A stretch of 64,000 nucleotides of DNA from Hyperoodon ampullatus (GCA_949752795.1 OX457071.1:27326800-27390799), one strand, 5' to 3'; counted from the stretch's first letter, positions 27,973 to 40,070 are shown. Numbers and translations are program-made. The notes: generated by a model from the letters alone, not told the origin.

Positions 27973-28076
27973 CTGAATTTTTAATATAATTAAGAAAATA
28001 CTTTTTAGTTTTGAAATCTTTCAAAATCAAAAATTCATTAATGTTAGTGATGGTTCCTTAAGAGCTTAACACTTAC

Positions 28077-28179
28077 CTACAACTTGAGAGTAGCAAGGTT
28101 CACAATGTATTGTCTGTCTATAAATCCAAACACTGTCACCAGCTTGTAGGTTTCCCAAAGGTTGTTTGCATATTTCACA
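28077..28179 (-). CDS. SCEL: SCEL LIM domain, second zinc finger exon
   Basis: A 103-nt exon between GTTTAG (acceptor) and GTAAGT (strong donor). It begins CEICKQPLGNLQAGDSVWIY and includes HCEPCYS. The CxxC pair and the later CxxC, 21 residues apart, supply the second half of a LIM zinc module. Together with the preceding exon all eight ligands are present. It ends with one codon nucleotide after Q-V-V. LIM domains mediate protein-protein binding; in sciellin the domain is assumed to anchor the protein during envelope assembly. Confidence 0.9.
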
Positions 28180-29259
28180 CTAAACAGAATGTATAAACTT
28201 TACATTATATATGAAGTTTAGATTCTTGGCGTAACAGGATTAAAAAAAAACACTTTTACTTTTTTCAGTACCATCCTTCATAGCAACACTCAGATGAAGA
28301 AGCCTCAAGAGAATCCAGAGGGAAAATAAGGGTATACTTATTGTCTGTGATCCACACACCGAACTTTTCAAATAAATCCTCTCATAAATCCCTCTACTAT
28401 GGAGGTGTGCATTTCAGGGCATATATACCACTGAAGTTTCTATGTAACTCACAACAGAGTAGACATACATTTTCAGAAATTGGTTATGCCAAAGACAAGA
28501 TCACCACTGGATATCGCAAACAAAAACACAAAGTGCATTTATTGTTTGCTTACTAAGGGAGAGCTATGCTGTCCGGGTATAGGGTCATTGAGCAAAGCAA
28601 ACTTCTGATCCTGTGCAGGGTTTAGGGGGAAGTTTGTTTCAAGTTGTGTTGGTTAAAGAGGAAGGAAAGGGTTGACATCTGCCTTAGACCTGTGCTCACT
28701 GGAGCAAGTTCACTGCCAACTGGCTGACTTTCAAGTTCACTGACGCAAATTGTCATAGATCAGTTTGACATGTTTAAGCCAGTTCAGATGGTTCTCTATT
28801 ATTATGGCTATAGAATAATCTGTCTTTTCCTAGGAGTGTGGGGACATTTTTATTCTCAGTAGTATTTTATAATTAAATTGAAAATGGACATAAATCATCC
28901 AAAATATAATAAATGGAACTTATTCCTATTTACCAAAAGCAATAATCAGGAGAATTTTCTTCTTTAAAAAATTTTTCTGCATAATAATTTAAAATAAGGA
29001 GCTATAGACTAACTTTTCTTTCGTTGAGTAAACTTAATAATTAAAATAAAATTTTACTGTCATAATTAAATAATTATGAAATTTTCAGATTACATTTTAT
29101 ATAGAATTCTATATATGATGGCCTTTTGGATTTTATTTGCTCAAAATGAGGCATCATATTTCTTCTTGCTTTGTGTCACTTTCTGAAGCTAATTTAAGGA
29201 GAAGCAATCAATTGTCAAAGTATTACATCTACTTGACTGAATTAGATAATTTGTTTCAG

Positions 29260-29600
29260 TCATAGAATATCAGCACTAGAAAGGACCCATAGATTTAGGC
29301 TGTGGTTCTTAAACTGGCTGCCTGTTAGATCTATCTAAGGAGATTATAAAAATACCAATGCCCAGCAATCATCTCTAAGATTCTTGATTTAATTGGGGCT
29401 GGTCCCAAGCATTCTATTTTTCCCCTAATCTCCTAAAACAATTATAATATGCATCCAGGGTTGAAAACCACTGGTCTAATCAGCTACTTCATTTTACAGA
29501 TGAGGATACTGAAGCTAAGCTAATTTAGATGATCGTCCAAAGTCACATGGCCTCAGTTAGTGTCAGTCAGAATTCCAGCTCAGGTCTTCAGGTTCCCAGT
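29260..29600 (+). repeat. MIR-like element interrupted by a MER5-type hAT-Charlie
   Basis: 'ctgtggttcttaaactggct' at about 29300 and 'ggttgaaaaccactggtcta' at about 29460-29480 are the inverted ends of MER5A; the interior has 'aataccaatgcccagcaatc'. Outside it, 'cattttacagatgaggatac' and 'gtccaaagtcacatgg' are MIR core. It lies in an SCEL intron. Confidence 0.65.
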
Positions 29601-30204
29601 TAAGTGCTCACCCAGTTACACCAAAAACTATATTGTTGACCTACGCAATGTTTTTGTGAAAAGTAAAAGAAATAGCATATAAAAACACAAACTGTGAAGC
29701 ATTTTACTACGTACGCTTTATTATTATACTAAGCCACATTTAATTAGAATTAATCATGCTCTCAAAAGCAGACTGAGTTTCAACTATTGTTAAGTCCATT
29801 GGTCCTAATTTCATGACGTAAGGAGCTGCTAGCTTTCTTCTCAACAATTTCTTTGCCTTTTCAGATTTCATTATATATTTTATGTAATGCATGATTTATG
29901 AAAATGCTGCAAAAACTTTTCTAAAGAGAACCAGTGTTTATCTTTTTACAGATTTCAATCTGTAGGGCAAGAGTTATAAATGTGCCAATAATCAACTTTT
30001 AAGCCTAAAGCCAAGAGAATAATTATAAACCTTGGAGGTTTAGGCTGTAGAACTCTGAGAAATGTTTAAATAGTGCATTATTAATGTGCATGACAGTGTT
30101 TCTGAAAGCTTTAACTTCATCTCATATATTTCATTAAATAATTATTTTTATTCCAATCGTTATGCAATTTTATATTGAGTTAAATGCAATAAACATAGCC
30201 TTAC

Positions 30205-30313
30205 CTTGAAGCAAGTGGAATGGCAGCAAATTTGTAATTCATTTAAAATCATCTTAGCTTCTGTGCCCAAGGGTTTTCGACAGTAAGTGCACATATCCAT
30301 TTCAATGACAGAC
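30205..30313 (-). CDS. SCEL: SCEL LIM domain, first zinc finger exon
   Basis: A 109-nt exon between CTCTATAG and GTAAGG. It reads SVIEMDMCTYCRKPLGTEAK and ends LQICCHSTCFK at a codon boundary. CxxC, then HxxC 19 residues later, make the first zinc site; the following exon begins with the next CxxC. It matches human sciellin almost residue for residue as I recall it. The upstream linker exon ends with two nt that complete the first codon. Confidence 0.93.
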
Positions 30314-31184
30314 CTATAGAGATGTAAGCAATTAAAAATAAATTTGTCGTCATGCAAAAGACAGATGTATTCCCCATAAAGTCATATGGAAATGATATAC
30401 TAATTTTGTTGATACTGTAGTAAATTATGTAAAAATCAAGGAAAGCTGAGGATTTACTTATCCTAGGATAGCAGGATAAGTGATTGATTCTTCTAGTTAT
30501 TTCAAAATGATATCAAAGAATTAACATGAAGGAAAGTCTCAGATTATTAATTCATTAGCAATCAAAAGTGCATCTGGGCAGGACAAAGATGTTCACAGTT
30601 TTCTAACTGAACTAGATCATAAGTACCCCTTGAAGATAGAAGAGGGTTTTGAATTATTAATGTACTTATATCATAGAAAATTTATGCTGCAGATTAATAT
30701 AAAAATTTAACTCTCAAAACATTCAATAGGACAAAAATAGAAATCCATTCAAGAATGTGTTGGTGAATTCACAAATGATGGATAACCTAGATTCTAGGGT
30801 CTAGAGTCACTAAAATGCTCCCCTATGCCACTTCTCTTGGTGTCACACTGTAAGACTCAGAATGTTGGGGGCCCTTTCATGACAAAAATTCTCCAATATG
30901 ATATAATCTCACCACAAATTTGATGGGGAAAAAAGAGCTTTGCTATTTACTTTGGAAAAATAATGTTCAATAATAAATAAATGATCAGCAAGTCCAAAAG
31001 ACCTTGGATCACGCCAGAGTCTTAAGAAAGGCCAATAACTACTTGATTCTTTTCCTTTTGAAAGGTCTTAGGACAGTCTTAAATAGCACCTTGCAGAGTT
31101 TACTAGTCTCAAGGTGTTAGCAAACAAGCCTGAAATTTCCAAAGTAGGATACGTACCGGGGTGGTGAAATAAAAATAGCTAATA

Positions 31185-31385
31185 CTTAATAGTGCTAATA
31201 TGTTTAATATGTGCAGTGCATTTTCCACGCACTTTGCTTATATCAACTCGTTTATTCTTCATAACATCTCTGAGAAGCAGGTACTCTTATTTTTATCATT
31301 ATTTTACAGAAGAGAAAGCTGAGGCACAGAAGGGTAAGTCATGTAGCCAGTGAGTGGCAGAGGCAGGATTTGAATGAAGGCAGAG
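31185..31385 (+). repeat. MIR SINE
   Basis: Contains 'attttacagaagagaaagct' followed by 'gaggcacagaagg', then 'ggcagaggcaggatttgaat', the MIR core in order. It lies in the SCEL intron between the first LIM exon and the linker exon. Confidence 0.85.
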
Positions 31386-31809
31386 CAGCCACAGAGCCCT
31401 TTGCTACCTCTGGGCCTGCTTTGTGAGACTGACTGGGCTCGCTGGGTTAGAAAGAACTAGTCATGCCCAGAAACCACAATGGATCCTGTCATCAAGCGCA
31501 GGACTAGAAGCAGAGAGGAGGGAAAGTTGAGGGGAGGAGGGGGTAAGAGAGGAAAGGGATTGGAGTCGATAAACCTTTTTTCATTTTATACTCTCAGCCA
31601 TTCTAGTAATCTCTTCTTCCCTTATGTATATAAATAAAGATTTCCCTCTTTCAATGATCTCTCTAGGTACTTGCTTACATATTCTGGGCAAAGAGTTTCC
31701 TATGCATTTTTCACGTATATGCATATGTAGGTACCCACACACTTAAATTTCCCATGTTAGACTGTAAGCACTTCCAGAGTAAAAACTGCCACTCTCTAGC
31801 ATTCTTCCA

Positions 31810-32300
31810 TTCCAGAGACACACTGAGACAGGAGCTGGGAATATAAAGAAGAGTGAGAGAGTCTCCTCTAATGAGAAGCCTTCTTTCCACTAGGGTAGCC
31901 AGGTGTGTGATTGGATGGTCACCACATATTTATGGATGTGTGAAAAGAGTTAGGAGAACACAGCCAGTGGAGCAACTTATCCCTGGGGTGAAGCAGGAAA
32001 GGCTTGTCAGCATAAGTGCCATCTGAGTTAAAGCCTGAGGGTGAAGGAGCTCTCAAAGGGAGCTCAGTGAGTTGGGGAGGGGCGTGATGGAGGGGTTCCA
32101 AGTAGAGTGAACAGGATGTACCAAGGTGCCACACAATGAGGGTGGCTGGAGTGATTGAACATCAGACAATATTCAGCAGGATCAGATTCTGAAGGCCCAT
32201 AAATCATGTACAGAGGAATTTGGTATTTACCCTGTAGAGGGGCACTGGCCACTTTATGGGACTGATGTTCTTAGGTAAGAACTGTGGGGATGCAGCTAAT
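31810..32300 (+). repeat. L2-like tract
   Basis: The order 'gaaggagctctcaaagggag', 'gggttccaagtagagtgaac' and 'atttggtatttaccctgtag' resembles the L2 3' half (gaaggcattccaggcagagg-type and gatttggatgttatcctgag-type phrases). It is diverged, with no open frame; boundaries are approximate. Confidence 0.5.
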
Positions 32301-32533
32301 TTCACACAATGATCAACAGAAAAAGTTTGCTGGACTAACCGGTTTTAAGAGAGAATTGACTTTTGCTCTGATGACTAAAAAAATTTCAAGGATCACTTGA
32401 GGAATAGAAGTGAAATTCTTCACTTTGAGAGCAATACTTTAATGTAGAATGCTTTTCCTCCTTAACAATAAAAATATGAGCCCAGGGAAAGCTCTGGTGT
32501 TGGTGTTATCCTTATTAAGATCATACTTAGTCA

Positions 32534-32639
32534 GGAATTCTCTGGTGTTTCGGTGGCTAGGACTCCACGCTCTTACTGCCAGGGACCTGGGTTTGATCCC
32601 TGGTCAGGGAACAAAGCTGTGCCTTGTGACCAAAAAAAA
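32534..32639 (+). mobile_element. Short tRNA-derived SINE (~106 bp) with 17-bp target-site duplication
   Basis: Begins GGAATTCTCTGGTGTTTCGG, has a B box in GGTTTGATCCC and ends in an A tail. AAGATCATACTTAGTCA is repeated exactly at 32517-32533 and 32640-32656. It is a shorter relative of CHR, closer to the cetartiodactyl Bov-tA-like/CHRL form. Confidence 0.88.
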
Positions 32640-32958
32640 AAGATCATACTTAGTCAAAGATCTTTTCAGAGCATTATGAAAAACCTAGCTCTGGTGTTTT
32701 GGTTATCTAAACAGTACTTGTGGTGCTCCTGTAGTCACATCAAAGAGGTGTGACTTAAAGGCAAGACACTAAGAAGAGCCTTGGTAATAGAAGATCTTAC
32801 AAAAGTGACAAAAAGAGGAAATAATTTTGATGCCTGGCCCACCTGTTTCCCTTAGTAAATGAAACATAGGTTTGTTTATTCAGGAATAATTTATTGAGTA
32901 TCTGTTAGGTGCCAAGGACTGCGTTACAAGCTGAGGCTGTACATAAAAATAAGATATG

Positions 32959-33166
32959 GGGGCTTCCCTGGTGGCTCAGTGGTTGAGAGTTCGCCTGCCG
33001 ATGCAGGGGACACGGGTTCGTGCCCCGGTCCGGGAAGATCCCACATGCCGCGGAGCGGCTGGGCCCGTGAGCCACGGCCGCTGAGCCTGCGCGTCCGGAG
33101 CCTGTGCTCCGCAACGGGAGAGGCCACAACAGTGAGAGGCCCGCGTACAGAAAAAAAAAAAAAAAA
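32959..33166 (+). mobile_element. CHR SINE, short form, inserted in an L2-like remnant
   Basis: GGGGCTTCCCTGGTGGCTCA start, B box GGTTCGTGCCC and a long A tail. AAGATATG flanks it at 32951-32958 and 33167-33174. CpG-rich and little diverged. The preceding ~75 bp ('ttattgagtatctgttaggt') is an L2-type fragment. Confidence 0.93.
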
Positions 33167-33869
33167 AAGATATGTCGTGACCCTCAGTGAACCATATTTC
33201 CACCCCCTGCAATAGAGAAATACCATCCATAGAATACCGGACATTTGCATTACAGCTGGTTTGGTTTCCAGTGGTTGGATTGAAATGCTAATTATTTTTA
33301 TTTCCTCCGCTGGAAGTCTGCAGGCCACAGTCTCAGGAGTGTCACCTATTTACCCGACTGAGCATAAAATGGTAAAAGAGAGTAATCAAGAGCAAAAGCC
33401 TGAGGTCAGTTTACCGGCACTAAATTGATGCTCATCCTAGCCCGCTTCCTGGGAACTGAGCACGGGCCCTAGTGGGTCACAGAGGCACATCCACGCAGCT
33501 GTTTGTAAGGTGAGCTGGCTTTGGAAAACCGCAAGGAGGGAGGGCTGAGGGCACAGTCTAGGGATGCAATGAAGCCTAGATGCTAATAATGTGGCAGTAC
33601 TGGGGACTCCTGGGATCACCAACAGCAGAGACACTTGCCTGGGAGGCAGCTGTAAGGCACAGAAAGCTCTACTGGAATAAAGTACATCAAAATCAAAGAA
33701 CAACAGCCAGGAAGCCAAGGAGCAAATTCCTAGATGCAGAGGTTGCTGTACTTTGTTCCACTCATACAGTCACCAATATAACCACTGTCAGGAATGTCAT
33801 CTCCAAGTTCAATGGACTACAAGAATGTGTACATATATATTTCAGTGCTTATACATAATGAAGATATGT

Positions 33870-34000
33870 AAATATATATTATATATAAATAATATACACA
33901 TATATAATAAAATGTATATTTATAAAGTATGTACACACATATATATTATCTATAATATATAAAAATACATATGTTTATATGTGTGTGTGTATATACTTTT
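33870..34000. repeat. AT-rich low-complexity tract
   Basis: Alternating TA, TATATAA and short TG runs next to the SCEL linker exon at 34027. No transposon was recognised. Confidence 0.75.
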
Positions 34001-34026
34001 ATGTATGGAAATACAGACATACTCAC

Positions 34027-34101
34027 CTATCGGAAGTCGAATAAACGGTTTGTATGTATTTTCCAGAGATACTCTCCTGATATCTATCCTTTGGTGATTT
34101 A
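34027..34101 (-). CDS. SCEL: SCEL linker exon (SGKYIQTVYSTSD)
   Basis: A 75-nt exon between TTTCTAG and GTGAGT encoding KSPKDRYQESISGKYIQTVY then STSD. It matches the human segment between the repeats and the LIM domain. It starts with one and ends with two codon nucleotides. It is rich in Ser, Thr and Tyr with no domain of its own; it is probably a flexible spacer. Confidence 0.93.
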
Positions 34102-34929
34102 CTAGAAACAAACACATATGGACATGTGAGAATTGGGCTATTTCCCTAGTATTGAAGTATATACCCCTATGCAGGCAAGGAAGCACACACACACCCACTC
34201 ACACAGCCTCATTATTATTATTCTTTGTGATGTTACAAGCCAGGACAATGTACTGACTTTTTTTTTTTTTTAATCTGGAGAAGTATTGATATGCAAGAAA
34301 CCTCCAAGTTGACATAAGTTGACATATTCACCAAGATAAATAAAGAATGGGGCAAGGAGAGTGCAAAAACAAGTGTAAGCAGGAAAAGCAGTTATTGTTT
34401 TTCATGAAGTTTATACTTGCACCTCCCTTATTTTTACTAAAAGAAAGCTATCTGTAGCCTCACATAAAGAATATACACAAAGCACGAGCCAGTGCAGGCA
34501 AATATAGACAGACACCATTCACGTAGAGAAACACTCCTGAACTTTTAGAGAAAGCTTTGGAAGTTTTTATATTTGCTTGAAAACATCCAGGAATCATTTA
34601 GAATGAAAGCAAAAATATTGTAACTTTTAAAAGTCCTCTTTGTTCCCTTTCTGCTCCAGTTTTTAAACGTCACTCTCTCCTGGAGACAAATGAAGTGTGC
34701 AGTGCACTAACCAGCTGGCTGTCCATAACTGCTTCCCCAGTACTTACACTACCTGGGAGCACATTAGGACCAGAAGCAATATGTTCCTATTATTTCATAC
34801 AGTGAAGGATAACTCCATAGCCCTCACTTGGGATTTTTTAATGAGAAATCCTTCCCTCCCTCCAAACTGCCCGTAGGCAGACTGCTGTCAGAAATAGAAT
34901 CTACTTTACGGAACACATAGCCCACAATG

Positions 34930-35110
34930 CTGAATAAAAGTTTGCACATATTTATGCCTGATACATATAAAATTGTTCCCATTTTATTGGTCAGAAAATT
35001 GAGACTTGAATTGAGACAGAAAACTGAAGTTAAGTAGTTTTGCTGAGGCCACATAGTCAGTAAATGACAAACTAAGATTCAATCCCAACTCTGATTCTAG
35101 GGCCTCTGGT
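34930..35110 (+). repeat. MIR-like fragment
   Basis: 'cccattttattggtcagaaa', 'gaggccacatagtcagtaaa' and 'ctctgattctagggcctctg' follow the MIR pattern of 'cccattttacagatgaggaa'. Diverged. Confidence 0.65.
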
Positions 35111-35919
35111 CTAATATATACTGCACTGCCGGTGTAGATTTTAGGGAGAACTGGATTAAGCAGCAAAATCAAAGTTGAGGTTGCATTTTACAAGGTAACT
35201 TACTTTGGGGTCTGAGGAATCCCTTTTGGGGGGAAGGTTGCTCAAATTGAATGCACCTCGAGTTTCTGGGACCCCCGCCCCCATACTCTGCTCTCTGGAC
35301 TCTTTGAAATGGGCGATGATTAACACATGCATGCGTATATCCACATCTGAATGCCCCACCGTTACCCTACCCCACAATTAGGCCAATTCTTGTTTTTATA
35401 CTCCGCGAAATCGAATGACTTGTGAATCCCTGACCTTGTTTGACATTTTCCTCAACATCCATCACATCAAGCAGCGGATTTTGTGGGCCAGAGCTTATTT
35501 ACTAAAAGTTATACCCCTTATTTCAGATTAGAGGTAAACAATAGTCGATAGAACCATTTAATTAAAGTGTGACTCCAAATTAGCATAGGAATACTTGTGT
35601 AATTTTATAAAGCTTATTTTGGGCATGTATGTTTATGTGACAACTCTCAAATAACTATCCTATTATGTATACATGTGTTATATTAAAATATTTTTAGTCC
35701 ATTCAATGAAATTGTATGATTATTTGACAAATACTTAATAGTGGAAAGATTATAAAGAATTATATACTTATTTATATAAAGAACTCGATATACTCTTAAA
35801 CGTTCTGCTATTTGAAAAAAGCAAGCATACCCTAAAAAAATGGCATTCCTTCTTAAACACAGATTATTTCAAAATTATAAAAAATATATAGCAAAATACT
35901 TCAAATAAATTTCCAGTAC

Positions 35920-35991
35920 CTATTCTCCACATACGTCCTTGTGTACACAACAGTATCCTGTGGTCCTGCATGCCTGGTTTCAGCATTGGAG
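35920..35991 (-). CDS. SCEL: SCEL linker exon (GPQDTVVYTRTYVEN)
   Basis: A 72-nt exon between TATTGCAG and GTACTG encoding SNAETRHAGPQDTVVYTRTY then VEN. The second half is conserved with human sciellin; the first half is more divergent (human SNTGAKQ). Phase is one in, two out. It can follow either the 42.2 kb repeat exon directly or the candidate exon at 36957-37049. Confidence 0.93.
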
Positions 35992-36379
35992 CTGCAATAC
36001 AAACCATTTTACTTCATGTATAAAGTTTGTTTACAGGATAATCAAATTAACAAGGCAATTATCCAATCCAATGAAAAAAATAATGCTCATATAGTCCTTC
36101 TAAACTATTATCTTTGAAATACGAATGTTAAAGTGGTATCAATCCATTTCTGCAAAATTTATTTATGTCTCCCATTTTGTCTTAACTTCCAGAAGTGCCT
36201 TGGCCTACTTCCAGAATACTATTATGAAAATCGGTCACTCAATAAGTCTGTTGTAGAGCACGATGATTATTTTGAATATTCCTGTAACATGTTTTAGTGT
36301 CTCTTTCCCTGATGTCCCATTCATATTTCCAAACCATTGCTTTCCCCACAAATCTCAAGCAAAAAGTGGACCTTAATTA

Positions 36380-36441
36380 ATGAACATAACATCTGATTTA
36401 ATGAAACATAATGAACATAACATCTGATTTAATGAAACCTT
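36380..36441. repeat. 31-bp tandem duplication
   Basis: AATGAACATAACATCTGATT and the following 'taatgaaac' occur twice with a 31-bp period (36380-36410, 36411-36441). It lies in an SCEL intron. Confidence 0.9.
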
Positions 36442-36503
36442 TAAATCTACTTAAAGAACGTCAATGCCAATGTCTCAATCATGCTTTTTTAAAAAAAATT
36501 ATA

Positions 36504-36706
36504 GGGCTTCCCTGGTGGCGCAGTGGTTGAGAGTCCGCCTGCCGATGCAGGGGACACGGGTTCGTGCCCCGGTCCGGGAAGATCCCACATGCCGCGGAGC
36601 GGCTGGGCCCGTGAGCCATGGCCGCTGAGCCTGCACGTCCGGAGCCTGTGCTCCGCAATGGGAGAGGCCACAACAGTGAGAGGCCTGTGTACCGCAAAAA
36701 AAAAAA
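36504..36706 (+). mobile_element. CHR SINE, short form
   Basis: GGGCTTCCCTGGTGGCGCAG start, B box GGTTCGTGCCC and an A tail. It is nearly identical to the copy at 32959 and inserted about 250 bp on the 3' side (in gene orientation) of the candidate cassette exon. Confidence 0.93.
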
Positions 36707-36956
36707 TATAGACTTTTTAAGGAAAAAATCACAGTTTACACTCATTATTCATAATTGACAACTTACCAGTGACCAAGTTGTTTACTCAACACCTTTGTAT
36801 AAGCCCGCTTAGCCACTGGTAAAATTAAAAATTCCTGCATTTCAAAGGAAGGATCAGGTTGTATGTGGATGTTTAGTTTAAAAAACAGAAGGAGAATAAA
36901 AAAATACAACAGAAGGAGAATAGTCCTGTCAGCTGTTTTATAATTGACCACAGTAC

Positions 36957-37049
36957 CTGAGCGTCTTCTGTGCTTCATAAGAGTAGGCAGTGGTTCTAGA
37001 AGATGGGCTGATTAAAGCCTCAGTAGACCCACTAACTTGGCCATCTTGC
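36957..37049 (-). CDS. SCEL: Candidate SCEL cassette exon, 93 nt
   Basis: An acceptor with a pyrimidine-rich run (TTTGCTTTCTCAG) and a donor (CTCAG followed by GTACTG, the same donor hexamer as the next exon) enclose 93 nt without a stop. The frame has the one-in, two-out phase of every neighbouring SCEL exon. The product, QDGQVSGSTEALISPSSRTT then AYSYEAQKTL, is Ser/Thr-rich like the sciellin linker. It is not in the human sequence I remember. It could be a lineage-specific or alternatively used exon, or a chance match; no transposon origin was recognised. Confidence 0.5.
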
Positions 37050-38199
37050 CTGAGAAAGCAAATGCAAATATTTGGCACTTAAAATCAAGGCCACCTACAA
37101 GGTTTTTGTTTTATTAAAATTCTGTTCAATGAACTTTTTAAAATATACAGTGAACCTCTTTCTTGTTTGCCTGGTTTCTGCACAGATACACAAATAGAAT
37201 ACATGTACGACTTTACTCCTCCACAGAGACCACTATCTTACCTTTAGGAATCATCTACAGGTATGTGTCACATTATCTAACACTAAGACAGAATATTTTT
37301 TTACCAAGGGCAGGAACCATCTGAAATTGGTTCCAGTAACATTTTCACAGCAGCAGTGCCATTTTAGAAAGTTTTTCGTGTACAACATATCTGACAGTTT
37401 ATCAGTTTAATGAAAGTTATCCAGGGGTTCCTTTGAGAAATTCCAGTTTCCATTTTGTTTTTAATGGAAAGCAGTATTTTGAAGATTGCAAAAGAACTTT
37501 GACCTAGATTTCTGCTAATCTAAAAATGTCACTATGCTTAACAAAGTGCAGGCATATTTGCTTTTTCCTATGAGACAGAGGAAAATTCTAATGCAGGAGT
37601 AGTGAAAGCTTTAGCTCTTTTTCCTCCCCTGTGTTAGTAAACTCTGATATAGGAGAGACATAAAGACCAAGAGGAGGATTTAGATCTTGATCATGATTTA
37701 TCATTCTTAACTGGCCTGTTCCTTCCATTTCCAGGTAGCTCTTAAAAAAGAAGAAAACATCTGTTCACATAGTATCAACTCTGGCATACAGAAAACCATC
37801 TTCTAGTTTTAAGACAGATATTTCACAAAACAGATGTTTTACAGCTGAGTTAAAATGACACTAAGTAATAAAGTAGAATTATTATTATTAGAAGATTTTC
37901 TAATACAATCATTAGAATATGTCATTCCAGAAAAATGAACCTAGTTGTGAATTGTTTGGAAATATTCAAATCATATAGTACATAATACAAAACCCAATTT
38001 TAGCAAATAGTTTCAAAGGACAAAGGTTGTCAATGAGTGTGAAATGTGTCTGTATTGTCCTCAGAAAGATAAAATCAAATATCACCAATCTGCAAAATCT
38101 GCAGATAGGAAAGTGAAATAATTTGTAAACAGTTTTGATAAGGATTGAACTGTGTCCTGCCAAAATTCTTATGCTGAATTTGGTTTAATTGGTTTGGCG

Positions 38200-38380
38200 T
38201 ACGGCTTGGGCATTTGCAGTCTTTTAAACCTCTCCAGTAAGTCTCACGTGCAAGTCAAGACTGAGAACCACTACCTTAGAGGCAGCCTGACATCTTACCC
38301 AAAAGAGCACTGGTTCTCAAAGTGTGGGCCCTGGATTAGCAGGTGAGTCTGATGTAAATAAAATGTGGGAACCAGTGCAA
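38200..38380. repeat. MER5-type hAT-Charlie fragments
   Basis: 'actggttctcaaagtgtggg' followed by 'ccctggattagcaggtg' is a MER5 terminus, and 'gtcaagactgagaaccacta' is a second terminus. Two decayed pieces lie in an SCEL intron. Confidence 0.65.
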
Positions 38381-38551
38381 TAGAGGACTCTCCACCAAAC
38401 TATTCCTTAGATGCCTTGAATAATATTCCTAAAGAAGAACTTATGACTGACAATGTTTTTTGCTTGATGGCTTTATTGTTAAGACGTTACCCTTCATTGA
38501 AACAAATTGCTGAATTGTAACTTGCAATCAACGTTCACAATTTTGTTTCTT

Positions 38552-38759
38552 TTTTTTTTGGTGATACGCGGGCCTCTCACCGTTGTGGCCTCTCCCGTTG
38601 CTGAGCACAGGCTCCGTATGTGCAGGCTCAACAACTTGGGCCCAGCCAACGCAGGCCCAGCCGCTCCACGGCATGTGGGATCCTCCCGGACCGGGGCACG
38701 AACCCGCGTCCCCCGCATCGGCAGGCGGACTCTCAACCACTGCGCCACCAGGGAGGCCC
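38552..38759 (-). mobile_element. CHR SINE, short form, antisense, 16-bp target-site duplication
   Basis: T run, then GGTGATACGCGGGCCTCTCA, the inverted B box GGGGCACGAACCC, ending CACCAGGGAGGCCC. CACAATTTTGTTTCTT flanks it at 38536-38551 and 38760-38775. It has a small internal rearrangement ('caacttgggcccagccaacg') where sister copies read 'cggccatggctcaggggccc'. Confidence 0.93.
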
Positions 38760-38894
38760 CACAATTTTGTTTCTTAATTAAATAACTCCATAAACTATAA
38801 AACCAAATATTGTGTTGGAACTTACAAAATTCCAAATGGAATTATACTTGAGAAAATGTCTTCTGCAGTGGAAGTTCACCTTGAAAATTTAACT

Positions 38895-39500
38895 ATCTAG
38901 AACCTTCATACACTGCTAGTGAGAACATCAAATGGTACAGCTGATTTAAAAAACAGTCTGGCAGTTCCTCAAATGGAGTTACTGTAGGATTCAACAATTT
39001 CACTCCCTAGGTATTTACCCAAGAGAAATAAACACACTCTACACAAAAACGTATATATGAATGCTTATAGCAGCATTGTTCATAAGAGTGAATTACAATC
39101 CAACAGTGGAAACAATCCAAATGCCCATCAATTGATAAATAGATAAACAAAATGTAGTACATTCACACAGTAGAATATCATTTGGCAATAAAAAGAAATG
39201 AAATACTGAGACATGCTACAACATGGGTGAACCTTGAAAACATTATTCTAAGTGAAAAAAGCCAGTCACAAAGGACCACATATTTTATTATTCCATTTAT
39301 ATGAAATGTCCGGAATAGGAAATTTAAAGAGCCAGAAAGTAGCTTAGTAGTCGTCCAGAGCTAAGGGGTTGGGGGAAAATGATGTGTGACTGCTACTGGG
39401 CATTGGGTTTCATTTTGAGGTGATGAAAATTTTGTAAAAGTGATTGTAATGATGGTTGTACAACTAACTCTGTGAATATACTAATCAGAAAGCATATATC
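38895..39500 (+). mobile_element. L1 3' fragment (old)
   Basis: 'gcagcattgttcataagagt', 'caaatgcccatcaattgata' and 'tgggtgaaccttgaaaacat' are standard L1 ORF2 C-terminal/3' UTR phrases in sense. Frames are broken. Confidence 0.85.
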
Positions 39501-39837
39501 TATGTGGACATCCAATCACTATACAAAGTGAATACATTCATAAAGTAAACCAAGTGTCAGTTTAACAGATTGGCCTATGACTCTTATTTAGATTTCCATT
39601 GTTCTATTTGACTTAACCTTGGCAACTTGACTTTAAACGGCATAAAATAATTTCAACTGATAAATACCCATGTCACTGCAAACTTTATAAATCTCTTTTG
39701 CATGAAGACTAAAAGCTTAGTAAGAGCTTACCATTTTGAACTGTTGTATGTGTTAGGGTTTACTTCTATAAAACTATCAAGGTTTTGAGCTCTTGTCAAA
39801 ATTACAGGTTTTAAATATATAAAAAGAAGTCTTATTG

Positions 39838-40011
39838 GTACCAAAGGGGATAGTGGAGGAGGAGGGGGCAGGAGATAAATTAGGACTTTGGGATTAACAC
39901 ATACACACTACTATATATAAAATAGACAATCAAAAAGGACCTACTATATAGCACAGGGAACTCTACTCAATATCCTGTAATACCTATAATGGAAAAGAAT
40001 CTGAAAAAGAG

Positions 40012-40070
<59 letters not shown>

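Noticed and set aside
32905..33328. Arg/Pro/Gly-rich frames over CHR SINEs (also at 8497-8854, 15596-16048, 36479-36745, 38494-38835, 55145-55533)
   Set aside because: They are translations of the SINE bodies themselves, recurring at every copy.
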